A DNA stretch of 64,000 bases from Dromaius novaehollandiae (GCF_036370855.1 NC_088098.1:34165981-34229980); one strand, 5' to 3'; positions 35,001-50,000 are shown, counted from the stretch's first letter. The notes: generated from the letters alone by a model not told the origin. Made by a program: numbers and translations.

Positions 35001-38000
35001 ACACTGTGTATTTGCTCTGGGGAGATTCGCTTTCAGCAAAAGCACTAATGAGGGGAGTTGTTCCTGGATGCTCCATCTTGGTTGCTTGCCATCAAAACGT
35101 TGGATCGTTTTTTTTTTACGAAGTGTTGGAAATCTAAACTCAATTTATAATGTCTGAGCCATCACTGTAGCTAGGATGTTGTTGATCTTCTGCCTAATGC
35201 TAGGCATATAAAGGTCTGTAGATGCCTATCAAAACCCAGAACAATGCACAGAAATATGTAAGATGCAGTTTCCCCATTGTACTGGCTGCATGTGTGTCAG
35301 GCACTCAAAAATACGAGTCAGCTTTAGGAATCACTTAATCCTTACTGGTGCTGTGCTTGAGATTAGTTTTGGATAGTCTCTGACAGAGAACTTAGTTATT
35401 GTTAATAAGGTTTCATATATATTCTGGTGTAGGTTCATTGGGTTGCTGTTATCAAAGCGGCTTCCTGACTCATAATCCTCTCTGACCCCGGCTCCCTTCA
35501 GTTTTCTGCTATTCCAGATAATACCATTATCTGGGTAACGACATTCGTATACTCCCAGGAAGACTAGAAGAGGTGATAGGAGGTGTAAGCATGAATGTCA
35601 TAGTCCTGTGGCTAGGAAGTCCCACTGATTTGGGGTTTCCATATTCCTAATCTGTAAGTAAATACAGTGACATCATTCAGGATGCAAGTTTTCATATAGT
35701 GATGGAGCTTTTAATGAGGCTTTTTAAAAATAAGCTTAACAAAATTTCCTTCAGATTATCTTAGTGGTCTGTATCTGCTGTCTGTTTATATTGAGAAGTT
35801 TCTGTGGACTGCAGATTTTGGATGTGCTTTGGCACTTACCAGTGAGCTATGGCTGTTGACAGAAGTGAGTTCATGTAGGATTACTCAGAATGTTACTTTT
35901 ACTCTTATTTTGCAGATGAACACATACATTTAGAGATAAATTACAGGGTAAGACTATGAATCTTTCTAGTTCTGAAACAAGAAGCAACAATAAGGTGGTA
36001 CTTCATGTTGCCTTTTTTTTTCTTTTCCAAGTTCTGACTCCCGCTGCAGCAGGAAGCCGCTGTAGGCCTTTTTCCTTGTTTGTTTTCCATAAAATATTTA
36101 TTGACTTTCTGTGGGAGAGGTTCAACAGCAGCTTTTAAGTACAGCCAAGAACCTACAGTGATGTGCTTTATATGTTTGAAGCTATGGTTGTATAGCTCAT
36201 ATGTGTGTGTCCGAACAGGTCACCTTCCTACACTCATTGTGTTTTAGTACTTCTGAAAAATTCTCAGACTTTAGCTCCATCCTTTTGTGCAAGTGGAGCT
36301 GTTTAATATGTCTGTGGAGCAGGGATTTGATTCCTCACCCAGATACTTGGCTGTCCACAATGTTTTTCTCTGCCCTTGTGGCTCGTTATGTGGTCCTGTG
36401 CTACATTTTAGTCATGCGATGGAAGACTCCTAGGGCTTGGGAATCCCAGGTGGATAGTCTTCCCTCTTTTAGCCTTTTAATATTAGCAGTTATAGTGTCT
36501 TTTATGTGGGAAGACCAATGGGCCTGTTTTAACTTCAAATAGCTTTTCTGCAATTGTTTTTGGTGACCTGGTTGCAAGGGCATAGAACAGGCTCTATTTT
36601 GGCATTCTTCTACCCTTCAGGAATTTGACTAGTGACAAACATCAATACCTTCACCTATGTTTGTATTTGTAAAACAAATTAATTCATATGTGCTCCCAAC
36701 GAATTCCTGCCTACATGGGTTAATAATTTTTTTAGGCATGAAGCGTCAGTTGAAAGTGTATGACCTGGCGGTGATATTTAATATGTCAAATGTCACTACA
36801 GCCTGGCTGGCTTGATGTAAAAGGTCTGAATTGTACTGACAGAGCTTACAGTCCTTGAGAGTAGGAGCTATTGCTGCATATGTGGTACATTTCTGCCAGG
36901 CTGTCTGTGCAGAGAAGCTGGAAACAAAAATTCCCACAACGCCCCACAGGGTCAGGAGTCTGTCTATAAGGAGCATGTGCCTATGTAATGGAGAGGAAGG
37001 TGGCCCAGAGATAGAGAATGGAGAAAAAGGGGCAAATCCAGTGAAAATGGGTGCTGGTCTGTGGCAGGATTGGGTAGGCGTGGTGTACCGAGGAGGAAAG
37101 AAGGGATTGGAGAGTTGGGGGAGTCTACATTAGTGTGTGGGGAGAAGGCAACTGAATGCAGGACTAAAGGGAGTCACTGGCAAGATGTAGCACATGATGG
37201 AAGTGTAAGGGAGGGAAGATTATATGTGAAAGGAGGCCAGGGAAAGGCTGGTGATGGTCCAGATCAGAGCAGAAAGGATGAAAATACTAATAGGACTGAG
37301 TGCAGAAGGAGAAATATGTGCAGAGATGAGAGATTCATTAGGAGAAGGGAAATGATGGGGGTAGAAAGGGTTGGGAACCAAGAGGGGGTTGGAATAGGGA
37401 TAGGCATTAATTTCCTTGGGGAAGCTGTGAAGTCCAGGGACAAATTTAGTGGAGAGTGCAGAAGCTGCACATTGCAAGACCGTTCCTGTGCCAGAAACAA
37501 GTAGCAGGCAATGCGGTGCTCCCAGCTTGCTGATTGTCTTCCTGCAGATGTCCCAGGAATGGATGCTGAAGTTTGTCACAAGACGTTCCTAGAAGAATAG
37601 CTTTTCCAACCTGTCTGGCCCTTGAAATCTTTAGATAAAAGCAAATGTCTCAGTCTGTACTGTTTGTCTTGCTGCTTCATTTTATGTTTACGTACAGTAT
37701 TTTTGTTTTACAATGTCCTAATTTTCTGGTTTTAGGAAATCTAAATACTTCAGAGCAGTAATGAGGCACCATCCCTGTATGTTCTCTGGCTTACTCAGTA
37801 TTGCTTTTGTCTCTCCCCTGTCACACGATCTGATCAAAAGCATCATGTCATGTGATTTTGGACATATTTCTGGGCATATAACTGGGATTGGGAGCAAGTA
37901 AGTGGACATAGGCTCCATGGCTTCTACAGGACATTATGATTCATGGCCTGACCAAGAGGTTTCTCATTGTACTGTAGAGAGATACCCAGCCATGTAGCCT

Positions 38001-41000
38001 AGTGTTACCGTAGGATGTCATTTTTATTTCTAGTAATTTTCACACCTGTTTAATTCTCTGCCATGATTTAATAAGCTTTTATGGACTGAGATCCAAGAGT
38101 CTCATTTCAGTGTCATTTAATCAAGAGAGATATAGCTATCTGCTGCCCTGTGTGAGGTTCCTGGTCATAATGTTCATGTAAATGATAGATAATTCTACCT
38201 TACTTTGAGATAATTTTTGACTGTGCTTGCTCTTTTGTATACCTGGCTGTCTCTATTTGCAGCTTTCTTGTGCACTTTATAAGACAAAGAGAGAAGTTAT
38301 TTTGGGGGTCTTTAAATCTTGGAAAACGGTGAAGTGCTCAGTATTTGGCTGTTGTGTCGGAAATGAATACGTGATTATTTTGGAAGGTTATTGCTTCTTC
38401 GCTACCAGGCAGTGTTAGACAGCATGTCAGTTATGTTACCTTAACAAAAGGAGTTCTGGGCATGGTATCTTTGTGTAGGTATTTGGGTTACCCAGTACTT
38501 ACCACTAGACTGCTTGGGAATGAGACTTACTTTTTCATATTTACAACAAATGTGATATGATTTTGTCTTGGTACATTACTGGCATTATTACATTGTTTTG
38601 AATTATTATTAAGAGATTTATCTATTAGGAATCCCTGCTGAGTGCCTTGGAGTCCTGTGGTGGAATACTAATAAACAGTTACTTCCAAGAATAACTGTTA
38701 AGCCTCGATTTCTTTTTTCAAGACATTTGTATTATGTTTTGAAGCTCTTACGTTCCTAGATTTGACAAGCGTTTTTTAAAATCTGAGGCAGGGAACGAAC
38801 AGCACCACTCCCCAGATCTCAGTGATGCAATTCTAAAATGCTCTAAACAATACTGATTTTTTTTGCTTGTCTTTTCTTTCTCTTCTCCCTCCCCCCTTCC
38901 CCAGCCTCGAAGGATAAGGCTTTGTCTTTCTATTAATCTGGCAACTAGGTTTTAATTTACTTATCACCAATTCAGTATGCAAATGCTGACAGATTTTTAA
39001 CATTTGAGCACTAGCAAATGCCACTACAGTTTTGTTTTTTGTCAGACTCATAGGCTTAGTCTTCCAAAGCACTGAGTATTACTGGTGAGTTGATTTGCAT
39101 GGATTTAATATACTTAACACCTTGCAGGATTAAAGTTCTTTTTATATGGCTGTTAAAATGTATATTCAAAAATGTTAGGCTTGCTATTCTAGGAAGACCA
39201 GAAGCTATGCATAATATTCTAAAAATGAAGCAATACGTCATACTAAATTATGGAGGAGAAATAAAGACCGCCTTTATTCTTTGTGCCAGAAAACTGGAGG
39301 ACTGCAATGTTCAGCACCCGTGCTTTGGACAGCGACACTCGAAGGGCTAAAGAATGCTGTGATTCAAAATGTGTGATATTAATCAAATTGAAAGTGCTGC
39401 TATTATTCCTGTTATGCCTGTCCAGATGCTGCAGTTGAGATCCTAATATTTTATGTAATATTGTGTTTTAAAGCATCTCTGCTAACATTCTATATAACAA
39501 TTAACATAATTTGCTTTTATAGTGAAAATAAAATCTAAGTTTAAATGTAAACACTGACCAAATGTGGTTTGCGTCTTGAAGAATTATAATATATTTAGTA
39601 TCCTGTGCAATAGAATAATTTTAACATGCCAAAGTTAGAAATGAGTATGAAGTGTTTTAACATCAAGTTGAAACAGGTGGAAAGAAACTCTTTTTTTGTC
39701 TCTGTATATATTTTTTTCTGTGGGTGCATATGGCAGTTTGCAGTGTTCAGATATGGCCTTTAGAATACAGTGAACTACATGATTTTTAGTGAAAGGAATC
39801 ACGCTGTGAACTACCGCGTTAAAGACATTGTTTATATATACTTTTTAACATATGCCTTGAATTCACTGTGAAGACAAGACTTGACAGAAACAGATTGGAA
39901 TATAGCTATTCGAACAAATGTAGTTGAAATCTGGTGTTATTTGAATTACTTTTTTTCTTTCTGAACTAAATTAAAGTCATGATCATTTATATTTTCCCTT
40001 TTTGTTTCTAGGGGTTGATACAAAATTGAAATTCACTCTTGAACCATCTTTAGGTCAAAATGGTTTTCAGCAGGTAATATAATTATTTTTTCTCTGGACT
40101 TGAAAGACTGGGTTCTTTTTGATAAAGATACTTGCCCTATTTCAAAAGTGCATTGCTCTGTCATCATAACGTCTGTACATTATTTCTGATTGCATAAAGA
40201 ATTGTTCGATTAGTATTTGGAAACAGCAATAGTTTTTCTTTGTTTTCTAAGATACCACATAAATCTTTGTATCCTAGAATATTACATTTTTATTATATCC
40301 TTAATTCATATTTTTCCTGAAAATAGATTAAGCAATTAAACTCTGAAATGTGGGCAGTAAAATGAAATGAATGTGCATGTCTGAGGTGGCATAGATTTTA
40401 CCAAGGTGGGGTAGATTTTACCTACCAGGTGTAGATTTTGTTGTTGCATTGAGCTAATGGCATATTTTTACCCTTTTTGATGTTTTTGCTTTTAGTGGCA
40501 TGATGCACTCAAAGCAGTGGCCAGACTGCCAACAGGCATACCAAAAGAATGGCGGAGAAGGGTAGGTAGTTCTGTATACTGCGTGGTGCATGTCACCTTG
40601 TGGGTTTCTCACGAGAGAGAGATGAACAACATCAATATTACCAGTGTTTTTTAACAAATACTTTGGAGTTTTAAATTTAACTTGTACTGAGGATTCTTCA
40701 TAGTTAACGTTCTTCAGTGATCACCTCATAGGGCAGCTGGAGAGACTGAGGAGACAAGTAAAGATGGTGTTTACACCAGTGAGGTTCTTTCTGCTTGGGG
40801 CTTAGGTAATTTATTCCAGTGCAGATATTATTGCTTTATTTTGTCAGTCTTGAGGAATTGCCTTGGTGAAGCTGCCCAGCAGCTGAAGAGTGACTGAAAG
40901 GAGAGCAAATCTCCAGTGTAGGCTGTCGTACTTAGGAAGGCGAAATTGATAAATGCTAGTGCTGGCAAGAGGGTTCATAGAAGCATTTGATGGGAAAAGG

Positions 41001-44000
41001 CAAGTTGCTTAGACAGGGGAATTCAGGAGTGATGTAAAGTGGTAGAAAGTGCCATTAATGTGAGATTACACTGAGTTAGTGTTGTAGGAAAGGGTCTAGC
41101 GGGATTACACTAAATTTACTTTACTGCTTGCTTTAACAATATTTGATGTTTCCTAGTATTAAAAAAAGAAGACATGTATATTTGTCTTTTGTAAAAACTA
41201 AATGAGAAACATGATCTTGGTTTTAAAAATGCAGTTTTACTGAAAGGAGTTTTTTAAAAAACTATATTAAATATGTGTAGCTCAGTATGTTATGATTTTC
41301 TTTCCAACCTGTACTGTTCAGTCATTTTACAAATTGGAGGAAGGAAATGGAAGAATTATAGGGGCATCATTTTCCTTGCACCACTACAGTTTTATTTTTA
41401 ATCTATGACTCCAGTGAATCATTATATCTGTTCAGTAGCCTTTTTCTTCTTGTAAAGTTCTCTTTCCACACTGCAGTAAGTGTCTCAGAACTACCCTTTC
41501 ATTTTTTCTGTGGTGCATGGGTGGCAGATGTCTCTCTTCTCGCTTGTCCTCCTCATCCAGCCCATGCCTATATGATTGCTCACACATGGCCACATAATAC
41601 TAACCAGGGGAGCAGTGTTAAGAAAAAAGGGATGAGGCCTTTTCACACTATCCTCTGGTTTCCCAATCATTTTAAGATTGCCATCAGAATGAGGTATTTG
41701 ATGTGTTGGCAGGATGGGTGATTTTCTGCTTTGCTGGCAGTAGAAGGGGCAGGATGACATCTGCATTACAGCTGTGGCATCTAACATTTGTTCTCTGCAG
41801 CTAGCAGAAGTAAAGAATGCAGTCAAACAGCATCACTAGGGTGAGAGAAGTGCCAAAGCCTGTTTGGAGGCAGAGCACAGTGACATTCCCCTGCACAGGA
41901 GGCTTTTCGAAAGCGTGGGAAGGGATGGTTAAATGCAGAAAATCTATGATTCTGTGAGCTGTCTATAAATTCCTTCAGCATGCAACTGTTTAAGTGTTTA
42001 TATCTGTGGGAAGTGTCTGAATTGTTTTTCTCACTTGGGTGGGTTAATGACTAATATAAAACTTCTCCCACTTGCTTTCATGATTTCTTTCAATTTCCTG
42101 AAGAGAGAAGTGCTTCACCACTGTTTTGTCATTGTATCGCTTGTGGTCTCTTGTGTCTCTTTATTGTTCAGGAACTTTTCAAATGTTTAATGAAGGTCTG
42201 TCTTTAACTTGAATATACATATATAAATTTGTTTTGGTAATTATTGGGTAATCAAAATGTCTGTTTTCAAAACTACCTGTAGTGCCAACAGTTTAGGCAG
42301 CCTTCTTATGAGTAACTTACTCTGATCTGAGTAATACTTTGGGATTAATCTCAAATGTTTTATACTGGACACCACCTCTTCTGTAGTGTTGATCAGAAGA
42401 GACCTCTGGGAGAGAGAAGCACTACTGGGTTTCTCTTGTGGAGCTTTCGGGAGATGGATCCATGGTGGAGTTTGAGGAAAACCTGGAGCTGTGTTACCTT
42501 TTTATACTACTCCTTGCTGGTTATGAGGTTAGAAGGGCTGACCTGGTCAGGAGGGCTCTCGCAGGAAGAGGGACGTCCATCTTGGATGGCCAAGGTGGAT
42601 TCAGTTTCTGACAATGTACTTGCATCTTTGTACGAGGTTTACGGAACAGCACACAATGCTGTTTCTTCCCTTCTGTTTTAGGGAACAAGGTATGACTCTG
42701 ATTGTTCAGAAACTGTTTTAAATATAGTTCTCTTCTGCATAATTCAAGTCTAAGAGCAGATGATGTATGGCTAGAGCGGGTGAGATTCATCTAATGGTGC
42801 ATATAAACTGCTCATATTCTACCTGAAAAATAATGCATTTTGCTGGCTTGCTTTGTGTATTTCTAGGTTTGGCTGACCCTAGCTGATCAATACTTGCACA
42901 GTATAGCCATTGACTGGGACAAAACAATGCGTTTCGCATTTAATGAAAGAAGTAATCCTGATGATGACTCCATGGGCATCCAGATAGTAAAGGTAGTCAA
43001 GTAATTAGTTTTTTTTTTTTTTTAATGAAACGTGAAGATTTTTTTAGAAGAAACAGAGTTTGGATTTATTTTTTTCTCTGCTTCTGCATTGGCAAAGATT
43101 ATACCTTAATTTCCCTTGGTCCACCAAAATTATTTTTTCTGCTTTTTTGGTCTTTCTTCTGCATTCATCTGGTTGGTGTTTACTGAAAAAAAAAAAAAGC
43201 TATTACTGGAACATTTTTCCCCAATTTTCTGGAGACAGAGGTACACAAGGGTTCTTCCTCTTCTCTATATTTTATAAATAAATATAAATATTTTCTGGGA
43301 TTAAACAGTGTTATGATATAGTTACTGAGCATATTTTCAGTTATTTTACAGTAGTGAAATGTCTTCGCCTATGTATTTTTCTCAGCTGATTGCCATTTTC
43401 TATTGAAAACGGCAGCCACTTTTGGGCAAGAGATTTATATTGTTGTGGTTCTTTCAATCTCAGCCTATTTACATAGGAGAGATTGTTTATGTTCTGGAGT
43501 CACCGTAATTAGAGTACACAGAGCAAAGTACTTTGTGTTCCTGATTATTACAATTGTCATCTGTATTTGGTAATTTAACGCTATAGAAATTACTCATGAG
43601 ATAATAAAAATTGTATTACGTGTTTTGCCTTTCACTCACAAGTCTCTTAAAATCTTCTCAATGTCATCTTTGGGTTTTTTTTACTTTTTGAAAACTTAGT
43701 AACTTGGCAGTTCTTTTACGCTTTCATACAAACAGTTGCTCTTTTTCATTTGGTCATTTTTTAAAAAAGGATTTTGTCTGTTTTCTTTTTTCAGCAGAAA
43801 TTGCCACTTCAAAGAATGTGATAGTAATAGAGAGCATGTTTCAGTCAAAAACTCTAATGGTTTCTAAAACAAAGTTTTGGAGGGGAAGGTCATTGGCAAA
43901 TGCTTACTAGAAATACTGTATCTAGCTTCAAATCTTGAAATTGCTGCTGTTAATATTAGTCGCATATGAGCATCCACTCTAATCTCTCATTCTGTGTTGT

Positions 44001-47000
44001 GCAATATTAACAAGTCATGACATTCTGCTGACCCAACCATTATAATGGTTGACCCATGCAATGAAAGTGATTTGGAAACAGAAAAATGTAATATTCTTCC
44101 CTTAGGCTTCTGTTTAAGATACGCAGAATACATTTTTCTGAAGCCTTACTTCTGAAAATCTATAAAATCCAGAGAAAACAGCATTCTGTGGAGGAAGATT
44201 TTAAAAAGAATTATGCAGCTGTTATGTTTTGCCTCTTTGAAACGTAGATATCTTCTGTGGCAACTTCATAAGAACATCTTTTAGGTAACTTGTTTATTTA
44301 AGACCTTGCTCAACTTATTTCACTTCTTCAGTAAGCTAAAGGTTTTCAAATTAAAAAAAGAAACATTCTCATCAACTTTGGGAATACATATTGGGAGGGT
44401 GGAGGGGGAAGGAAAACGGATAGTCAGAAGAGCTAAAAGGGGAAGGAAAATGTATATCTTTTCTTTTTCTTTTCCTTTTCCTTTCTTTTCTTCTTTTTTT
44501 TCCCCCTTTTCCTTTAAAGGACCTTCACCGAACTGGTTGCAGTTCTTACTGTGGCCAGGAGGCAGAGCAAGATCGAGTGGTACTGAAACGAGTTTTGCTG
44601 GCTTATGCCAGATGGAATAAATCTGTTGGCTATTGTCAAGGTTTTAACATACTAGCTGCACTCATTCTGGAAGTAATGGAGAGCAATGAAGGGGACGCCC
44701 TGAAAGTGAGTAAAATTTGTTTGTTGCATTGTTGAGGATTGCTTTCAGTTGGTGAATTTTAGAATAAACCAGCGCATGGATTTGTAGACAGCCTAAAGGA
44801 GCAGGACCCAAAGGAATATACAGGTTCATATCTGTGAATTGTTTTTTATCCTGTCTAAGCTGAAGTGGACAGTTCGAATGTTATCACTGTTAACATTTCA
44901 GTCAGTAATGAGTGGAGTTGGCCTTAATAAAATAAATGAGAACACACCTACTGACTCTGAAAGAAGTTATCCCATAAGCCCCATACTTCCCCCAGGCTGC
45001 ATAGGCAGCCAAAACCTCCAGCTTCCATTAACAGCTTCTGTGAGGAAGTTAAAAAATCTACTATCTTTTTAAACAAATTGCTAGGAAAAAACAGAATAAA
45101 TATGATTTAAAATGAGAATAAATAGCTTTGAAGCTACTGTCTGGGCTACATTATTCATTTCAGTGTTTGATTTCTTAGGCATTTTCTATTCTAATTAAAA
45201 GGAGGCTTCATAAAGTTTATAATATGTCACAAAATGGAAGTCCAGCTTAATACAGGACATGGTTTAAGGCTTGCCAAAGTCATGTGCAAGTTTCCTTAAA
45301 TAAACATGCTCATACATGTGAGTTGGGGTCAAATTAATAAAAGATGATTGTGGCTCTTGAGATAATGAGTTGTTTATTTTGCCTTAGATAATGTTAAATA
45401 TGCTAAATACTTAAATTAACTCAAAGCTCCTAAAATATAAAGCTTTTGGAAGTAGAGTCGAGCTAGCTGGTATTTAATACTTCATTCTGTAGAGCTACCT
45501 CTAATAGTAAGAAAATACTACAATATGCCTACTTTATATCATAGAGGAAATTTCCTTTGAATAATTCTTGCTAAAAATTTCATCAGTATTTTCAACTATA
45601 ATTGTGTCACATTTTATTGTAATGATATACTCTCCAGAAGCTCCTAAGACATACTGTGATGGTACAGGAAATCCAATTGCCTAAGGTTTATGAATTTCAA
45701 CCTAATTGTAAGAACTGTGGGCATCCTTATATGTTAGGATTGTTTTTTATTGTGGTGTATTACGGAGGCAATGGGATAGCACCAGCATACCCAGTTCTGG
45801 AGAGGTAAATCACTGAAGGCTGTTAGCACCCAAATGGGTCCTACCTGGCAAAAATGTAAATCCAAAATAAAGTCAGTTTTCTCCAACCTCTGTGCATGAG
45901 TTGGATTGGGTTTTGAAAGGTTTGAATTTCTCCAGAAACAAAAAAAAAAAAAAAGGGAGGGAGGAGAGGGAATTGGAAGTTAGCACCAGCTTGAACCTGA
46001 GAGGCACAAATGGTCTTAGAGACGAAGAATGTCAAGGCAAGAGAGGAATGAAGCACCTGGCTTTTATCATTTTTAACTGGAGGGCAAGCAAGGAGGGATG
46101 AGAGAGAGGGGTTTTGAGGGGTTTCTGAAGTGACCGAGGGCTGAAGAACCCTTTAGACTGTTGAGGTGGGTGGCACATATGGGTGTTTTGTTACTGTAAT
46201 CGCTGCGCTATCTAAAGTAAGCGATGAGTGACTTTATAAAAGCTGCAGAATCTTTTGCCTGTTAAGCTGCAAGCCAGAGTCCCCTCAGGACTCGAGCAAT
46301 AGGGAACACTATGCTTAGGCTATTGCAGAGTCTGGGGGTTAAGGGAGTGAGGGGATTCCAGGGGCTTGCTGGAGAGTCAGGTCCTCTTTCAGGGAAGGAA
46401 ATACTGAACAGAAACTCTGTGACTGGGAAGTGTCTCTCAGAAGCCAGGAAACAGATGGTACTACTGAGACTATGGGGCTTTTACAGCGCAGGACCTGACA
46501 TGGTAGCTTTGGTGAGTGCCCAGCCAGGGAAGCTTGAGTCTTCATTAGTTAAGGTAAGCCTGTTTATATTAAATCCCTGAAGAAACGTCAAATTTAGCAA
46601 CTTAATGAAGTTACGGTAAGAAAGAAAATCACAGCTCGCACTCGTGGAAGTTATAAAAGCACAGATACGAGTCACATGGCTACTGAATCATAAAAAACAG
46701 ATAAATAGCACATTGTTTTGTGGGGGAAAAATTACTAAATCAACTAATAAAAAGAAATGTGTAGAGAATGTGTCATGAAAAATATATATTGTGTGAAAGA
46801 TGTGTATTGCAAACTGGTAAATACATGGAACTGTTCTTTTAAAAAACACAAATCCTTCTCAAAACACTTCAGATGCCAGTGAAGTAGAACAGAATTCAGT
46901 GTTGCAAAAAGATTTCTGTTCTTTCCTATTCTCTCATATATCTGAGATTTCTGAAGGATGCTTGTCTGAAATTTTAACAAATGAGTAACGGAGAGTAATA

Positions 47001-50000
47001 GCATGTTGGGTGACCACATGCAGGCTCTCTTGATGCTATTTGTAGAGTGGGCAAAGAGATTGTAAAGATCCTGAAGTGAAGGGCAGTATATTTTACTGGG
47101 CTGATGATATATATTGATTTCTGCATATTTCTGTTTCGTTTGTTCGTTCTTAAAAGCTTCACGGTATCCAGTTGATTAACTGTTACCAATATAGTTGAAC
47201 TTTGTCTCACTTGAAACAGAAGTCTTTTTAAATTGTCTTATGTCGATTAATTTAGCACCTTATAAAGTGGGAAGATGAAGTGCAGCACACAGTAACACAT
47301 CACACAGATTAAAATGTGTGAAGAAAGTTTTTTTTAATGAACAATATCTTGCATTTTTGCAAAAAAAGATGATTATTTGGATGGTAAGTCTTCTAGTTGG
47401 GACATTTAACAACCAGACCCAGGACAGTGGAACTTTCCAACAATTTGGAGCATCTCATAAACCCCTATAGCAGCAGAAGTGTGAAAAGTTGTCTTTGATT
47501 TGAATAATGATTACAATTTGGGCATAGTTCACTGTGAAATTGATTTCAGTCATTAATGGTCTATAAAGTCTGAACAGCTTCAAGAAGCTGTCTTAACTTT
47601 TGTGCCTTGATTGCTTGCAGATACCTGAATTACCCATGGATGCTTAAAATGATATTGCTTTTCCCAGGGCTCTGAGTGCATGTAAACGGAGATGCCAGAG
47701 GCATGTGTCACCACTGGCTCAAAGCCATAGTTCAGTAACAGAGGATTTTAGGATTATATATAGGGTTTTTTTTTTCATTATTCCTAGAAAATAACAGGCA
47801 CTGTAAGTCCTACGGTTATGTTTAATTTTCTTACAGATCATGATATACCTAATTGATAAAGTACTTCCTGATAGCTATTTTGTCAATAATCTCCGGGCTC
47901 TGTCTGTGGATATGGCTGTTTTCCGAGATCTTTTAAGAATGAAACTTCCTGAACTGTCCCAGCACTTAGATACTCTGCAAAGAGCTGCTAACAGAGAAAG
48001 TGGAGGTACGTTCGACAGATAACGCTATTAAATTCCTTCTTGCTATTGTTTCATTTGTATACTGGCCTAAAATACAGTCTCTTAAATATTTACATAAATA
48101 TGTAGCTTGGAATATATATTTAAAATTGTTAAAAGTGAAAGAAGACTGTTTCCATTATTGATAAGCTTAACAAATTGGCAGTTTTCTCAGGAAAAATAAA
48201 TAGGGAGATACTTTGGTCCAACAGTTGACTGCAAACAGAATTGTGTTGACAAGGACATAAAACATGGAGTGCTAACGCTAACCAAGCTTAGTACAAGGGC
48301 TACCTTGAAGGGGGTGTTTCTTGGCTTTGCTCAAGTATCTGTCTAACCGCTTGCTGCTTGTAGTTGCTAGAACCTACCTACTTGTTTTGGGAAGAGTTAC
48401 AATGTAAGAGTGAGTGTTGGCTGGTTATTATTTCTTCACCTGGATGCCTAGCAATACACAGATGCAAAACAACACTTTCTGTGTTGCTACCTGGCTTTGC
48501 TCTGCGAAGTTCAGGTATAGCATTCCTTCCAGACTTACTTTTTAACAGGGTACAGCTGAGCTTTTTTGGAGTGGGAGGTTGGTTGGTTTTCTTTTCCCCA
48601 GTCTGGAAGTTAAGTGCACCGTGAGCTCCATCTTAGAAAAGATCTACTACCATATTGCAGTAGTAAATAAAGAATCTCCAGACTGTACCAAACAAAGGAT
48701 ATCAAGTACACGTTTGCTTTTTGAAAGTGTTTTTGCGGGCAGCAGCTTCTTTGGGTCATGGTCTTCTATCCATCAATGCCCTCGGATGCATTAAGTACTC
48801 TGAGCATAATAAGAATATAGTATTTCAGGTTTTCAGGCTGAAATGATAAATCTCATCTGAAACTGTTAGAAAGCCAACTGCTTCACATTTCAGAAAACTG
48901 AATGTGTTATAGGCACTTCTGCTAGGTTGGCAGAAGCTTAGCAAAGACAGTATATTGGGATTTTAATACCACAGATAAGACTTTAAAGGACAGTCAGCTT
49001 CATGCAGCTAAAGACTTTTTTTCCCCCATTAGTTTCTGTAGAAATATATCTTTTTAAAAAAAAAAACACAAAAAACAAGCTTTTGGCTCTTGTGGCTTTG
49101 GGGTAGGAAAAGCAATCTTTCCAATACAAAAATGTGTGCCAGTGTTTTCCAAAGTTAACGGACATCTCCAATACCAGTGCTGCTGCTTAGAGCTTTCTGC
49201 AGTGCTGCAGAATGAAAGCTGACTGGATATGTCACTTTTTTCATTGCTCTTGTTCTTGGCTCCTCTTTGGACAGCTGCAACCTGAAAAGGCTTTGAGCAA
49301 CAACAGATGTACTAGAATGACTAGCAGATTTCGGCATGTAGAACGGCATCAGTTTGTACTGCTTGTAAAATAACAGTAGAATCAGAATGACTTTAAGGAT
49401 TTCTTTTCTTTTTTCAGGAGGCTATGAACCCCCACTTACCAACGTCTTCACAATGCAATGGTTTCTGACCCTCTTTGCCACTTGCCTGCCTAACCATACA
49501 GTTCTGAAGATCTGGGATTCAGTGTTCTTTGAAGGCTCTGAAATTATACTGAGAGTAGCCCTGGCTATCTGGGCAAAGTTGGGAGAGTAAGTGATCATTT
49601 TTATCTGATTTTCTTGTTAATATGACCAGTGTATATAACTTACATGTTGTTCTGAAGAGCATGTTTTCAATTCTAAGCAAGATGTGGTCTTTCGAGAGAA
49701 TACTTCTACTTTGAAAAAGCTGCATGAAGTATCTCTATGGCTTCTTCAAAAATCTATGCTGGAAAACATCATCATGATTGCAGAAAGATGAGCCTGATAG
49801 TGAATTAACCCTTCTTGCAGCAGATGTCTCCAGTTATTTGTGTTGTCTGCATATAATGGCTTCATGCTATGCTAAAATATTGATTGGACTTTCAAGTACA
49901 GAGAAATCTGAGGGAGATGGTAAATACTCTGTGGAAAGAAATACAGAGAGACTTGACGGTGACTAGCTGGTTTATTCAGGTACCTGAAACTGGGGATGTT

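Noticed and set aside
42355..42681. 108-codon open frame in intron 4
   Set aside because: Length within chance for A/T-moderate intron; no recognisable domain and no acceptor/donor matching the TBC1D30 phase.
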